A stretch of DNA of 64,000 nt from Poseidonocella sp. HB161398 (GTDB lineage Bacteria > Pseudomonadota > Alphaproteobacteria > Rhodobacterales > Rhodobacteraceae), in NCBI RefSeq assembly GCF_005870025.1, contig NZ_VATA01000013.1, positions 83,575-147,574 on the forward strand, written 5' to 3'. The notes under the pieces were generated by a model that saw only the letters and a program-made list of their open reading frames with translations, searched no databases and was not told the origin of the DNA. Below, piece by piece: positions 50,460 through 59,790 of this stretch. Each line of letters starts with the position of its first letter. Position 1 is the first letter of the stretch. Position numbers and translations under genes: made by a program.

Positions 50460-51751
50460 CAGCGGGCTCCCATGCGCTTGCGGTAGAGGATGTCGATCAG
50501 CACGGCCAGAACCAGCACCGCGCCCACGACGATGTTCTGGAAGGGCGCGTCGACGCCGACCATCGCCATGCCCGATTGCAGCGACTGCATGATCAGCGCG
50601 CCGAGGATCGCGCCGTAGATCGTGCCGATCCCCCCCGAGAGCGCCGTGCCGCCGATCACCGCCGCCGCGATCACCCGCAGCTCGTCGAGCGTGCCGATAT
50701 CGTTCGAATGGTTGGCCAGCCGCGCCGAGGCGACCATGCCCGCCAGCGCGCAGAGCACCCCCATGATGGCGAAGATCTTGACCGTCAGCAGGCGCGTGTT
50801 GATCCCCGAAAGCTCCGCCGCATCCGGATTGCCGCCGGTCGCGAAGATATAGCGCCCCAGCCGCGTGCGCTGCGCCACCACCGTCATGACCACCGCGATC
50901 GCCAGCAGCAGCAGCACCGAATAGGGAATGCCGTAGCCCTGGGTGTAGCCCTCGGGCATGACCTCGCCCCTGGCCTCGAAGATCCGCCGCAGCCGCGCCG
51001 CGGGGATGTCATAGGCGTTGAGGATGGCGACGAAGCCCAGGATCGCCGCCGCGATCAGCGCCGCCAGCACCGCCTCGGCCCAGACCGGCTTGACCGGCTG
51101 GCCATGTCCCGCCTTGGCTCGCCGCGCAGAGAGGAGCGCCCAGAGCGCCACCGCCACCGCCGCGAGCCCGACGATCCAGCTCGCCGTCGGTCCCAGCGTG
51201 CCGTTGATCCCGCCGAAGGCGACGAAGGTCGGGTCGAGCGGGCCGATCGTCTGCCCCGAGGTCATGTACCAGGCGACATTGCGCCAGACGAGCAGCCCGC
51301 CCAGCGTCACGATGAAGGCCGGGATCGTCAGGTAGCCGATCAGCCAGCCGTTGAAGGCGCCGATCGCGCCGCCGACCACCAGCCCCGCCAGGATCGACAG
51401 CCAGGGGATCAGCGGATGGCCGATCTCCAGCCCCGCGATCCCGGGCAGCCAGCGCGCCTGCATCATCGCCATCACCGCCGAGCAGGTCGCCAGCAGCGAG
51501 CCGACCGACAGGTCGATATGCCGGGTGACGATGACGAAGACCATGCCGGTCGCCATGATCGCCACCGACACGGTCTGGATCGTCAGGTTGAACACGTTGC
51601 GCGCGGTCAGAAAGCGGCCGTCGGTCATCAGGTTGAAGACCAGGCAGACGGCGATGAAGGCGCCGATCATGCCAAGGAGCCGCGTATCGACCTCCAGCGA
51701 TTTCAGGAAGCCCTGTTTCGGCGCCGCCCCGGCGCCCGTGGTCTCGGCCAT
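50459..51751 (-). CDS. xylH: Sugar ABC transporter permease, xylose type
   Basis: Membrane permease of 430 residues, longer than ribose permeases and typical of XylH. It starts cytoplasmic, then has about ten helices; the family motif [13 protein letters not shown] and the EAA-like loop with [16 protein letters not shown] are visible. AGGGGGGG lies 7-8 bp before ATG 51751. It overlaps xylG by 3 bp and begins 106 bp after xylF. Confidence 0.92.
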   Translation of the reverse strand: MAETTGAGAAPKQGFLKSLEVDTRLLGMIGAFIAVCLVFNLMTDGRFLTARNVFNLTIQTVSVAIMATGMVFVIVTRHIDLSVGSLLATCSAVMAMMQARWLPGIAGLEIGHPLIPWLSILAGLVVGGAIGAFNGWLIGYLTIPAFIVTLGGLLVWRNVAWYMTSGQTIGPLDPTFVAFGGINGTLGPTASWIVGLAAVAVALWALLSARRAKAGHGQPVKPVWAEAVLAALIAAAILGFVAILNAYDIPAARLRRIFEARGEVMPEGYTQGYGIPYSVLLLLAIAVVMTVVAQRTRLGRYIFATGGNPDAAELSGINTRLLTVKIFAIMGVLCALAGMVASARLANHSNDIGTLDELRVIAAAVIGGTALSGGIGTIYGAILGALIMQSLQSGMAMVGVDAPFQNIVVGAVLVLAVLIDILYRKRMGAR

Positions 51752-51857
51752 GGCCGTACCCCCCCTGTCGGTATTCAGGATGCCCTCGCCCGGCAGCGGG
51801 TCCGCCCGCCGCCGGGATCCGTCGCGGACGGGGCCGCCGGGCCCCGCCCCGCCCGGC

Positions 51858-52886
51858 TCAGTCGCAGGGCGCCGGACCGCTCGACACGCCCTGGCAGAGC
51901 GCGTCCTTGGTGATCCAGCCGGCATCGACCACGGCGGTCAGGTTGTCGGCCGTCACCGGCATCGGCTTGAGGAATTTCGCGGTCAGCTCGGTGCCCGAGG
52001 GCGAGGTCCACATGCCCGCGCCGTCGATATCGGCCATCGCGGTGCCCGAGGCCATCGCCACGGCGATCTCCGCCGCCTCGCGGCCGAGCTCGCGCGCGTC
52101 CTTCCAGACGCTGACCGTCTGCGTTCCCAGCGCGATGCGGTTCAGCGCGGCATGGTCGCCATCCTGGCCCGAGACCGGGATCCCGTCCATCCCCTGCGCC
52201 GTCAGCGCCGCCACCGCGCCGCCCGCCGTGCCGTCATTGGAGGCCACGACCGCGTCGACATTGTTGTCATTGGCGGTCAGGATCTGCTCCATGTTGCGCT
52301 GCGCATTGGCCGGCAGCCAGCCATCGGTATAGGCCTCGCCGACGATGTTGACCTTGCCCGCGTCGATCGCCTCCTGCAGCACCTCCTGCTGGCCGCCGCG
52401 CAGGAAATCCGCGTTCGGGTCGGTGGGCGAGCCCTTGATCATGACGTAGTTGCCCTCGGGCGCCTGCTCCAGCACCGCGCGGGCCTGCATCCGGCCGACC
52501 TCGACATTGTCGAAGGTCAGGTAGAAGGCGCGCGGATCGTCGATCAGCCGGTCATAGCCGACCACCGGAATGCCCTCGTCCGCAGCCGCCTGCACCGCCG
52601 GGCCGATCGCCTGGCTGTCCTGGGCGAGGATGATCAGCGCGCTGACACCCTGGGCGATCAGGCTCTCGATATCCGAAAGCTGCTTGGACGACGAAGATTG
52701 CGCATCCGCCGAGACATACTGCGCCCCGGCCGCGTCCAGCGCCGCCTTCATCGCGGCCTCGTCGGTCTTCCAGCGCTCCTCCTGGAAATTCGACCAGCTC
52801 ACGCCGACGGTAATGTCCTGGGCCATCGCAAGATGCGACACGGATGCGGCAAGCACCGCCAGAGCGGTGATCCTGATGGTGTTCAT
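51858..52886 (-). CDS. xylF: Periplasmic xylose-binding protein
   Basis: Substrate-binding protein of 342 residues with signal peptide 1-22 (HLAMA). The start of the mature protein DITVGVSWSNFQEERWKTD is typical of XylF, and ligand-site elements such as DRLIDDPRAFYLTFDN and VSGQDGDHAALNRIA are present. Two cysteines near the end (ALCQGVSSGPAPCD) could form a disulfide. It is the first gene of xylF-xylH-xylG, divergent from the ROK repressor. xylA and xylB are not in the window. Confidence 0.93.
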   Translation of the reverse strand: MNTIRITALAVLAASVSHLAMAQDITVGVSWSNFQEERWKTDEAAMKAALDAAGAQYVSADAQSSSSKQLSDIESLIAQGVSALIILAQDSQAIGPAVQAAADEGIPVVGYDRLIDDPRAFYLTFDNVEVGRMQARAVLEQAPEGNYVMIKGSPTDPNADFLRGGQQEVLQEAIDAGKVNIVGEAYTDGWLPANAQRNMEQILTANDNNVDAVVASNDGTAGGAVAALTAQGMDGIPVSGQDGDHAALNRIALGTQTVSVWKDARELGREAAEIAVAMASGTAMADIDGAGMWTSPSGTELTAKFLKPMPVTADNLTAVVDAGWITKDALCQGVSSGPAPCD

Positions 52887-52956
52887 GATGTCCTCCCGTT
52901 GCGGCGCGGCCCGGACTCCCCTCCGGAATGGCGCCTGCCGTTACCGGTAGCAGAGT

Positions 52957-52981
52957 TAAATTCGGCACGCAAAATAAATTC
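52957..52981. promoter_or_regulatory. Repeated TAAATTC boxes between xylF and the ROK gene
   Basis: TAAATTC occurs at 52957-52963 and 52975-52981, 18 bp apart, in an AT-rich island of an otherwise GC-rich spacer. This is the only place between the divergent starts that looks like an operator; the ROK protein is the likely binder. Confidence 0.5.
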
Positions 52982-53031
52982 TGGCTCCCGTCGCGGAATC
53001 CGGCCATTCTGCCCGCGGGGGAGGACAGACC

Positions 53032-54234
53032 ATGATCCGCGACCAGCGCAGCCAGGGCCGACACGCCATCCTGGCCGAAATCCGCAAGGCCGGCGCCATC
53101 GCCCGGGTCGACCTGGCGCAGCGCACCGGGCTGAGCCAGGCGACCGTGACCGCGATCACCGCCGAGCTGATGGCCGCCGGGCTGATCGAGGAGAGCCCCG
53201 CCCTGGTCGCCGCCGGCGACGGCCGCCGCGGCCGCCCGCGGGTCGGGCTGCAGCTGCGCGGCGCGGCGCATCTGGTGGCGGGCGCCAAGGTCGCGGACCG
53301 CACGATCTCGGCGGCGATCGTCGATTTCGCCGGCAAGCTCCTCGGCGAGGCGACGCGTCCCCTGCCCGGCAAGGGGCTCGAGGCCGAGGCGCTGGCCGCC
53401 GAGCTGACCGTCGCGACCGCGGCCGCGGCCAGCGCGGCGGGCTGCTCGATGGCGGATATCTCGGGGCTCGGCGTCGCGCTGGCGGGGATCGTCGATGCCG
53501 GGGCCGGGATCGCCCGCTGGTCGCCCGCGCTCGCCACCCGCGACACGCCCTTCCGCGCGGTGATGGAGGCCGCGGCCGGCCTGCCCTGCTTCATCGACAA
53601 CGACGCCAACCTGGTCGCCATGGCCGAGCTCTATTTCGGCGAGGGCAAGGGGATCGAGGATTTCCTGGTGGTCACGGTCGAGAGCGGCGTCGGCCTCGGC
53701 ATCGTGCTGGGCGGGCGCGTCTATCGCGGCACCCGCGGCTCGGGCGCGGAATTCGGCCATATGAAGGTGCAGATCGACGGCGCGCTCTGCCGCTGCGGCC
53801 AGCGCGGCTGCCTCGAGGCCTATATCGCCGATTACGCGCTCCTGCGCGAGGCGGCGCTGCGGCCGGGCTACCGCGCGGGCGATCCGCAGGAGGACATGGC
53901 CGCGCTTCTGGCCCAGGCGCGGGCGGGCGAGCCGATGGCCGCGAGCATCGTCGCCCGGGCGGAGCGCATCTTCGCCATGGGGCTGGCCAATCTGGTCAAT
54001 ATCTTCGACCCGCAGCTGATCATCCTCTCGGGCGAGCTGGCGCAGCACGACTATCTCTATGACGCGAAGGTCATCGCCATGGTGGCGGGCCAGACCGTGC
54101 AGGCCGGCACGCCGCCGCCCGAGATCGTGGTGCATCGCTGGGACGACCTGATGTGGGCCCGCGGCGCGGCGGCCTATGCGATCGAGGGGCTGGCGGCGCG
54201 CGCGCTCGACAGCCTGGGCGAAGATGCGGCCTGA
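53032..54234 (+). CDS. xylR: ROK-family transcriptional repressor, XylR-like
   Basis: Repressor of 400 residues. The winged helix (about 8-60) has ARVDLAQRTGLSQATVTAIT. The ROK sugar-kinase-like domain has the signature with FIDNDANLVAMAELYFGEG and the zinc motif CRCGQRGCLEAY. Kinase activity is not expected. Divergence from xylFHG makes it the probable xylose-responsive repressor; the symbol is by context. Its 3' end overlaps the FG-GAP gene by 11 bp. Confidence 0.88.
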   Translation: MIRDQRSQGRHAILAEIRKAGAIARVDLAQRTGLSQATVTAITAELMAAGLIEESPALVAAGDGRRGRPRVGLQLRGAAHLVAGAKVADRTISAAIVDFAGKLLGEATRPLPGKGLEAEALAAELTVATAAAASAAGCSMADISGLGVALAGIVDAGAGIARWSPALATRDTPFRAVMEAAAGLPCFIDNDANLVAMAELYFGEGKGIEDFLVVTVESGVGLGIVLGGRVYRGTRGSGAEFGHMKVQIDGALCRCGQRGCLEAYIADYALLREAALRPGYRAGDPQEDMAALLAQARAGEPMAASIVARAERIFAMGLANLVNIFDPQLIILSGELAQHDYLYDAKVIAMVAGQTVQAGTPPPEIVVHRWDDLMWARGAAAYAIEGLAARALDSLGEDAA

Positions 54235-55720
54235 GGCGCTGCTGGCGCTGCTGCCGCTCCTGGCCCTGCCCGCGGCGGCCGATCCGCGCTTTGCCCCCGT
54301 CGACATGCCCGCCCATGCCTATGAGGGCGGCTGGGAGCATTTCACCGGCGGCGGGCTCGCCGTGCTCGACTGCGACGGCGACCGCCTGCCCGATCTGGTC
54401 GCGGCCGGGGGCACGGCGCCGCTGCGGCTCTTCCGCAACCGCGGCGGGCTGGTCTTCGAGGCCGAGAGCCTCGGCATCGACGCCACGACCGGGGCCTATC
54501 CGCTCGATCTCGACAGCGACGGCCGTCCAGACCTGGCAGTGCTGCGCGCCGGGCCGGATCTCCTGCTGAAGGGCGGACCGGATTGCAGCTTCGTTCCTTT
54601 CGAGGGGCTGGGCTTCGAGAGCGGCGACCACTGGAGCACCGCCTTCTCCGCCACCTGGGAGCCCGGGCAGAGCCTGCCGACCCTGGCCTTCGGCGCCTAT
54701 GTCGACCGCGCCGATCCCGAGGGCCCCTTCGGCGCCTGCGACGCCAACCGGCTCTACCGGCCCGAGGGCAGCCGCTACGGCGCGGCCCTGCCGCTGGAGC
54801 CGGGCTTCTGCGCGCTCTCGATGCTCTTCTCCGACTGGGGCGGCGGCCGCGCCGACCTGCGGATCTCGAACGACCGGCACTACTACGTGCGCGGCGGCGA
54901 GGAGCAGATGTGGGCGATGGAGGACCCGCCGCGGCTCTACGGGCCGGAAGACGGCTGGCAGAGCTTCCAGCTCTGGGGGATGGGCATCGCCTCGCGCGAC
55001 CTTTCGGGCGACGGCCGGCCGGAGGTCTTCATGACCTCGATGGGCGACCAGCGCCTGCAGGAGCCGGTCCCGGGCGCGCCGGGTCCTGCCTATCGCGACG
55101 TGCCCTTCTCGCGCGGGACCACCGCCCACCGACCGCATGCCGGGGCGGACGGGCGGCCCTCGACCGGCTGGCACGTGGAATTCGGCGATCTCGACAATGA
55201 CGGGCGGGACGACGTGTTCATCGCCAAGGGCAATGTCGACCAGATGCCCGAGATGGCGATGGAGGACCCCAATTCGATGCTGCTGCAGCAGCCCGATGGC
55301 AGCTTCCGCGAGGTTTCGGTCGCGGCGGGGGTGGCAAGCCCGGCGCGCAGCCGCGGCGCCGCGCTGGCGGATTTCGACCTCGACGGGCGGCTCGACCTTG
55401 CCGTCGTCAACCGCCGCGCGCCACTGGAGCTCTACCGCAATGTCACCGCGGATACCGGCCACTGGCTTGCCGTGACGCTGGAACAGCCGGGACCGAACCG
55501 CAATGCCATCGGCGCGAAGATCGAGCTGGACCTGCCGGAGCGGCGCGTCCTGCGCGAGGTCACGGTCGGCGGCGGCCATGCCGGCGGCCAGCTCGGCCCT
55601 CAGCATTTCGGGCTCGGCGCGGCGGAAACGGTGCGGCTGCGGGTGATCTGGCCCGGCGGCGAGCCCGGCCCCTGGCAGGAGCAGGCCGCCGACCGCGCCG
55701 TCACGCTCCGCCGCCCCTGA
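54224..55720 (+). CDS. Exported FG-GAP/VCBS repeat protein with ASPIC/UnbV domain
   Basis: CRTAC1-like protein of 498 residues. A short signal peptide (1-19, LLALPAAA) precedes a beta-propeller-like region with calcium-loop repeats DCDGDRLPDLV, DLDSDGRPDLAVL, DLSGDGRPEVFMT, DLDNDGRDDVFIA and DFDLDGRLDLAVV. The C-terminus is an ASPIC/UnbV domain (GAKIELDLPERRVLREVTVG). Function is unknown; extracellular or periplasmic binding is likely. ATG 54224 starts within the xylR end. Confidence 0.88.
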   Translation: MRPEALLALLPLLALPAAADPRFAPVDMPAHAYEGGWEHFTGGGLAVLDCDGDRLPDLVAAGGTAPLRLFRNRGGLVFEAESLGIDATTGAYPLDLDSDGRPDLAVLRAGPDLLLKGGPDCSFVPFEGLGFESGDHWSTAFSATWEPGQSLPTLAFGAYVDRADPEGPFGACDANRLYRPEGSRYGAALPLEPGFCALSMLFSDWGGGRADLRISNDRHYYVRGGEEQMWAMEDPPRLYGPEDGWQSFQLWGMGIASRDLSGDGRPEVFMTSMGDQRLQEPVPGAPGPAYRDVPFSRGTTAHRPHAGADGRPSTGWHVEFGDLDNDGRDDVFIAKGNVDQMPEMAMEDPNSMLLQQPDGSFREVSVAAGVASPARSRGAALADFDLDGRLDLAVVNRRAPLELYRNVTADTGHWLAVTLEQPGPNRNAIGAKIELDLPERRVLREVTVGGGHAGGQLGPQHFGLGAAETVRLRVIWPGGEPGPWQEQAADRAVTLRRP

Positions 55721-55778
55721 GCGCCCGGCATTTCCGGGGGTGACATTCCCCGGCCAAGCCCTTAATTTCGCCGGAACG

Positions 55779-55850
55779 ACAGGGGCGTCCCGCATCGCTG
55801 GGCTGAGAAGAACCCTTTGAACCTGAACCGGATCATGCCGGCGGAGGGAG
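55779..55850 (+). promoter_or_regulatory. TPP riboswitch (THI element)
   Basis: The conserved core is complete: GGCTGAGA at 55801-55808, CCCTTTGAACCTGA at 55813-55826, then CCGGATCATGCCGGCGGAGGGA-type helix to 55850. The closing P1 strand ACAGGGG begins at 55779. It lies 66 bp before thiM and should switch off the seven-gene operon when TPP is high. Confidence 0.96.
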
Positions 55851-55888
55851 TCGCTTCGCCGGTCCGGGGCAGATGCCCGCGGACGGGA

Positions 55889-55912
55889 GCCTCCCGGAAA
55901 CCGGAGGGAGGC
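55889..55912 (+). promoter_or_regulatory. Ribosome-site sequestering hairpin of thiM
   Basis: GCCTCCC (55889-55895) pairs perfectly with GGGAGGC (55906-55912), which contains the thiM Shine-Dalgarno, 3 bp before ATG 55916. This suits a translational expression platform for the riboswitch just upstream. Confidence 0.6.
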
Positions 55913-55915
55913 AGT

Positions 55916-56725
55916 ATGGCCATCGCCGAAGACACGCTCGCCACCAGCCCCGCAGAGGCGCTGTCGCGGATGCGCGCCGCCACGCCGCTGGTGCAATGCA
56001 TCACCAATTACGTCGCCATGGGCTATGCCGCCAATGTGCTGCTGGCCGCGGGCGCCTCGCCCGCCATGGTCCATGCGGCCGAGGAATCCGGCGAATTCGC
56101 CGCGATCTCGGGGGCGCTGACGGTCAATATCGGCACGCTCAGCCCGGCTTGGGTCGAGGGCATGGCCGCCGCCATCCGCGGCGCCAATGCGGCCGGAACG
56201 CCCTGGGTGCTGGACCCGGTCGCCTGCTTCGCCACCGGCTACCGCAAATCGGTCACGCGCGATCTGGCGGCGCTGAAGCCCGCGGTGATCCGCGGCAATG
56301 CCTCGGAGATCCTGGCGATGGGCGGCGGCGCGGGCACCGGCAAGGGCGCGGATGCGGGCGATCCGGTCGAGGCCGCGGCAGAGGCCGCCCGCGCGCTGGC
56401 GCAGGAGCTCGGCTGCGTCGTCGCCGTCACCGGGCCCGAGGACTTCCTGACCGACGGCACGCGCGCGCTGCGGATCTCGGGCGGGGCGCCGGTGATGCCG
56501 CTCGTCACCGCGACGGGCTGCGCGCTGACGGCGCTGACCGGCGGCTATGCCGCGGTCGCCCAGCCCTTCGAGGCCGCGCTGGCCGCGCTGGTCCATTTCG
56601 CCGTCGCGGGCGAACGCGCCGCCTTGCGCGCGACCGGCCCGGGCAGCTTCGCCCCCGCCTTCCTCGACGCGCTGGCCGCGGTGCAGCCCGGGGACATGGG
56701 GCTCGGACGGGTGCGCGCGGCATGA
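55916..56725 (+). CDS. thiM: Hydroxyethylthiazole kinase
   Basis: Salvage kinase of 269 residues that phosphorylates 4-methyl-5-hydroxyethylthiazole. Motifs: PLVQCITNYVAMGYAANVLL near the start, RGNASEILAM, and the catalytic cysteine loop VTATGCALTALTGG. It is the first gene after the TPP riboswitch. Reading could start earlier at 55817 inside the riboswitch, but ATG 55916 has the GGAGGGAGG site. thiE overlaps by 4 bp. Confidence 0.96.
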   Translation: MAIAEDTLATSPAEALSRMRAATPLVQCITNYVAMGYAANVLLAAGASPAMVHAAEESGEFAAISGALTVNIGTLSPAWVEGMAAAIRGANAAGTPWVLDPVACFATGYRKSVTRDLAALKPAVIRGNASEILAMGGGAGTGKGADAGDPVEAAAEAARALAQELGCVVAVTGPEDFLTDGTRALRISGGAPVMPLVTATGCALTALTGGYAAVAQPFEAALAALVHFAVAGERAALRATGPGSFAPAFLDALAAVQPGDMGLGRVRAA

Positions 56726-57360
56726 GGCCGATCGACCTCTCCGTCTACCTGGTGCTCGATCCCGAGCTCTGCGCCGCGATCGGCATGGTCGAGACCGCGG
56801 TCCGCGCGGTCGAGGGCGGCGCCACTGCGGTGCAGCTCCGCGACAAGGCCGCGCCCCATGCCGAGCTGGTCGCCACCGGGCGGGCGCTGAAGGCGGCGCT
56901 GGCCGGGACCGGCGTGCCGCTGATCGTCAATGACGATGTCGCCGCCGCCATCGAGATCGGCGCCGACGGGCTGCATATCGGCCAGGGGGACATGCTGCCG
57001 CACGAGGCGCGGATGCGGATCGGGCCCGAGATGATCCTCGGCCTGTCGGTGGAAACGCCGGAACATGCCGCCGCGGCCGATCCCCGGCTCGTCGACTATG
57101 TCGGCGCGGGCCCGGTCTTTGCCACCGCGACGAAGCCCGGCCATGCCGCGCCCACGGGCTTCGGCGGGCTGGCGCGGATCATTGCCGCCACGCCCCTGCC
57201 CGCCGTGGCGATCGGCGGGGTGAAGCACGGCCATGCCGCCGAGGCCGTCGCCGCCGGGGCCCGCGGCCTTGCCGTGGTCTCGGCGATCTGCGGCCGCCCC
57301 GATCCGGCCCGCGCCGCCCGCGTGCTGGTCCATGCGATGAAGAAAGCGAGGGAAGCATGA
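56722..57360 (+). CDS. thiE: Thiamin-phosphate synthase
   Basis: TIM-barrel enzyme of 212 residues joining HMP-PP and thiazole phosphate to thiamin phosphate. Motifs: AVQLRDKAA, IVNDDVAAAIEIGADGLHIG, GLSVETPEHA, GAGPVFATATKPGHA and AIGGVKHGHA. The length and loops are normal. ATGA overlaps link it to thiM before and thiD after. Confidence 0.96.
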   Translation: MRPIDLSVYLVLDPELCAAIGMVETAVRAVEGGATAVQLRDKAAPHAELVATGRALKAALAGTGVPLIVNDDVAAAIEIGADGLHIGQGDMLPHEARMRIGPEMILGLSVETPEHAAAADPRLVDYVGAGPVFATATKPGHAAPTGFGGLARIIAATPLPAVAIGGVKHGHAAEAVAAGARGLAVVSAICGRPDPARAARVLVHAMKKAREA

Positions 57361-58175
57361 TCCCCAATGTCCTCTCCATCGCCGGTTCCGACCCTTCGGG
57401 CGGGGCAGGCATCCAGGCCGACCTGAAGGCCTTCTCGGCGCGGGGCTGCTACGGCATGGCGGCGCTGACCGCGCTGACCGCGCAGAACACCCAGGGGGTC
57501 ACCGGCGTGCATCCGGTGCCGCCGGAATTCGTCGCCGCGCAGATCGCCGCGATCTTCGCCGATATCCGCGTCGATGCGGTCAAGATCGGCATGATTGCCA
57601 GCGCGGGGATCGCTCTGGCCGTGGCCGATGCGCTGCGCCCCCATGCCGGGATCCCGGTCGTGCTCGACCCGGTGATGGTCGCCAAGGGCGGCGCGTCGCT
57701 GCTGGCCGATGACGCGGTCGCGGCGCTGCGCGGCGCGCTCCTGCCGCTGGCCACGCATGTCACGCCGAACCTGCCCGAGGCGGCGGTGCTGCTCGATGCC
57801 GCCGAGGCCGCGACGCGCGAGGAGATGCTGGCGCAGGGCCGGCAGCTCGCCGCGCTCGGCCCGGCCTGCGCCATCGTCAAGGGTGGCCACCTGCCCGGCG
57901 GCGAGAGCCCCGACCTGATGGTCGCGCAGGACGCCCTGTGCTGGTTCGAGGCCCCCCGCCGCGACACGAAGAACACCCATGGCACCGGCTGCACGCTGTC
58001 CTCGGCCTTCGCCGCCGAGCTGGCCAAGGGGCAGCCCGATGCAGAGGCCTTCGCCGCCGCCAAATCCTATGTCGCCGCCGCCATCGCCGCCTCTGACGCG
58101 CTTGACGTCGGGCACGGCCATGGCCCGACCCACCATTTCCACGCGCTCTGGCGCCTCCCGGAGGAGACCGCATGA
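57357..58175 (+). CDS. thiD: HMP / HMP-phosphate kinase
   Basis: Ribokinase-fold kinase of 272 residues that phosphorylates hydroxymethylpyrimidine twice. Motifs: AGSDPSGGAGIQADLKAFSA at the N-terminus, DPVMVAKGGASLL, and the anion hole THGTGCTLSSAFAAELAKG. It overlaps thiE and thiY by 4 bp each. Together with thiM and thiE it completes a full salvage path to thiamin phosphate. Confidence 0.96.
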   Translation: MIPNVLSIAGSDPSGGAGIQADLKAFSARGCYGMAALTALTAQNTQGVTGVHPVPPEFVAAQIAAIFADIRVDAVKIGMIASAGIALAVADALRPHAGIPVVLDPVMVAKGGASLLADDAVAALRGALLPLATHVTPNLPEAAVLLDAAEAATREEMLAQGRQLAALGPACAIVKGGHLPGGESPDLMVAQDALCWFEAPRRDTKNTHGTGCTLSSAFAAELAKGQPDAEAFAAAKSYVAAAIAASDALDVGHGHGPTHHFHALWRLPEETA

Positions 58176-59107
58176 AACACCTGCTGATGACCGCCGCCCT
58201 GCTGGCGGCCCCGCCCGCCCTGGCGGCCGACAAGATGACCCTGCTGCTCGACTGGTTCGTCAATCCCGATCACGGCCCGATCATCGTCGCCAACGAGCTG
58301 GGCTATTTCGAGGAGGCCGGGCTCGATGTCGAGATCGTCGCCCCCGCCGATCCCTCCGACCCGCCGAAGATGGTCGCAGCCGGCAAGGCCGACCTGGCCG
58401 TCAGCTACCAGCCGCAGCTGCATCTGCAGGTCGCCGAGGGCATGCCGCTGAAGCGCGTCGGCACGCTGATCGCCACGCCGCTCAACTGCCTGCTGGTGCT
58501 CGAGGACAGCCCCTATGACACCGTCGCCGACCTCAAGGGCAAGAAGATCGGCTTCTCCGTCGCGGGGGTCGAAGAGGCCGTGCTGGGCCGGATCCTGAAT
58601 GAGGCGGGGCTGAGCCTCGACGACGTCGAGCTGGTCAACGTGAACTGGTCGCTCTCGCCCGCGCTGATGGCGGGACAGGTCGATGCGGTGATCGGCGCCT
58701 ACCGCAATTTCGAGCTGAACCAGATGGAGATCGAGGGCCGGCCGGGCCGCTGCTTCTATGTCGAGGAGGCCGGGCTGCCGACCTATGACGAGCTGATCTA
58801 CGTGGCCAATCCCGAGACCATGGACCGCGACATGATCCAGCGCTTCCTCGGCGCCACGGAGAAGGCCGCGCAATTCATCGTCAACCATCCCGAAGAGGGC
58901 TGGGAGCTGTTCTCGGGCACGGCGAAGGAGCTGCAGGACGAGCTGAACGAGAAGGCCTGGGCGGATACCTGGCCGCGCTTCTCGGTGACGCCGGCCGGGC
59001 TCGATGCCGGGCGCTACAAGCGGTTCGAGGCCTTCCTGCACGAGGCCGGGCTGATCGACGAGATCCTGCCGGTGAGCGATCTGGCGATCGATCTGGGGGC
59101 GGAATGA
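58172..59107 (+). CDS. thiY: Pyrimidine-precursor ABC transporter binding protein
   Basis: Periplasmic binding protein of 311 residues of the NMT1/THI5 fold. A signal peptide covers 1-19 (ALAA). Mature sequence begins DKMTLLLDWFVNPDHGPIIV, typical of ThiY, which binds N-formyl-aminomethylpyrimidine; the partner domain has NVNWSLSPALMAGQVDAVIG. Operon order with tenA and thiZ/thiX supports this ligand or HMP. Confidence 0.92.
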   Translation: MKHLLMTAALLAAPPALAADKMTLLLDWFVNPDHGPIIVANELGYFEEAGLDVEIVAPADPSDPPKMVAAGKADLAVSYQPQLHLQVAEGMPLKRVGTLIATPLNCLLVLEDSPYDTVADLKGKKIGFSVAGVEEAVLGRILNEAGLSLDDVELVNVNWSLSPALMAGQVDAVIGAYRNFELNQMEIEGRPGRCFYVEEAGLPTYDELIYVANPETMDRDMIQRFLGATEKAAQFIVNHPEEGWELFSGTAKELQDELNEKAWADTWPRFSVTPAGLDAGRYKRFEAFLHEAGLIDEILPVSDLAIDLGAE

Positions 59108-59790
59108 CGGCACCCGATTACGGCCGGGCCTTCGCGGCCTGGCGCGCCGCCTGCGGGCCGGACTGGGACGCCTATGCCCGCCATGCCTTCGTCGAGGGCA
59201 TGCGCGACGGCAGCCTGCCCGGCGAGGCGTTCCACCACTACCTGGTGCAGGACTACGTCTTCCTCGTCCATTTCGCCCGCGCCTGGGCGCTGGCGGTGGT
59301 GAAATCCGAGACGCTGGAGGAGATGAAGACCGCCGCGGCCACGGTGAACGCGCTGGTGAACATGGAGATGAAGCTCCATGTCGAGACCTGCGCGGGGCTC
59401 GGGATCTCCGAGGCGGAGCTCTTCGCCGCGCCGGAGAGCCCGGCGAACCTGGCCTATACCCGCTACGTGATGGATGCCGGGCTTTCCGGCGATCTGTGCG
59501 ATCTGCTGGCGGCGCTGGCGCCTTGCGTGCTGGGCTATGGCGAGATCGGCGCGCGGCTGGGCGCGGAGGCGGCGGCGGACACGCCCTATGCCGACTGGAT
59601 CGCCGCCTATGCCGGGGAGGAGTACCAGCAGGTCTGCCGCGAGGCCGGGCGGGTGACCGATGCCGCGCTGGAACGGCGGCTGGGGCCGGACTTCACCGCC
59701 GCGCCGCGCTGGGAGCAGGTGACGCAGCGGTTCCGCATGGCGACGAGGCTCGAGGCCGGGTTCTGGCAGATGGGGCTCGAGCTGGCATGA
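59104..59790 (+). CDS. tenA: Aminopyrimidine aminohydrolase TenA (thiaminase II)
   Basis: All-helical hydrolase of 228 residues that turns aminomethylpyrimidine from degraded thiamin into HMP. Key elements are FHHYLVQDYVFLVHFARAW, the catalytic cysteine in ALAPCVLGYGEIG, and the pair of glutamates in YAGEEYQQV near the end. It stands between the binding protein and ATPase genes, overlapping each by 4 bp. Confidence 0.95.
   Translation: MTAPDYGRAFAAWRAACGPDWDAYARHAFVEGMRDGSLPGEAFHHYLVQDYVFLVHFARAWALAVVKSETLEEMKTAAATVNALVNMEMKLHVETCAGLGISEAELFAAPESPANLAYTRYVMDAGLSGDLCDLLAALAPCVLGYGEIGARLGAEAAADTPYADWIAAYAGEEYQQVCREAGRVTDAALERRLGPDFTAAPRWEQVTQRFRMATRLEAGFWQMGLELA

Noticed and set aside
54071..56596. 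Open frame of about 841 codons on the minus strand across xylR, the FG-GAP gene and thiM
   Set aside because: It crosses three well-supported genes and the riboswitch, and its translation is low-complexity.
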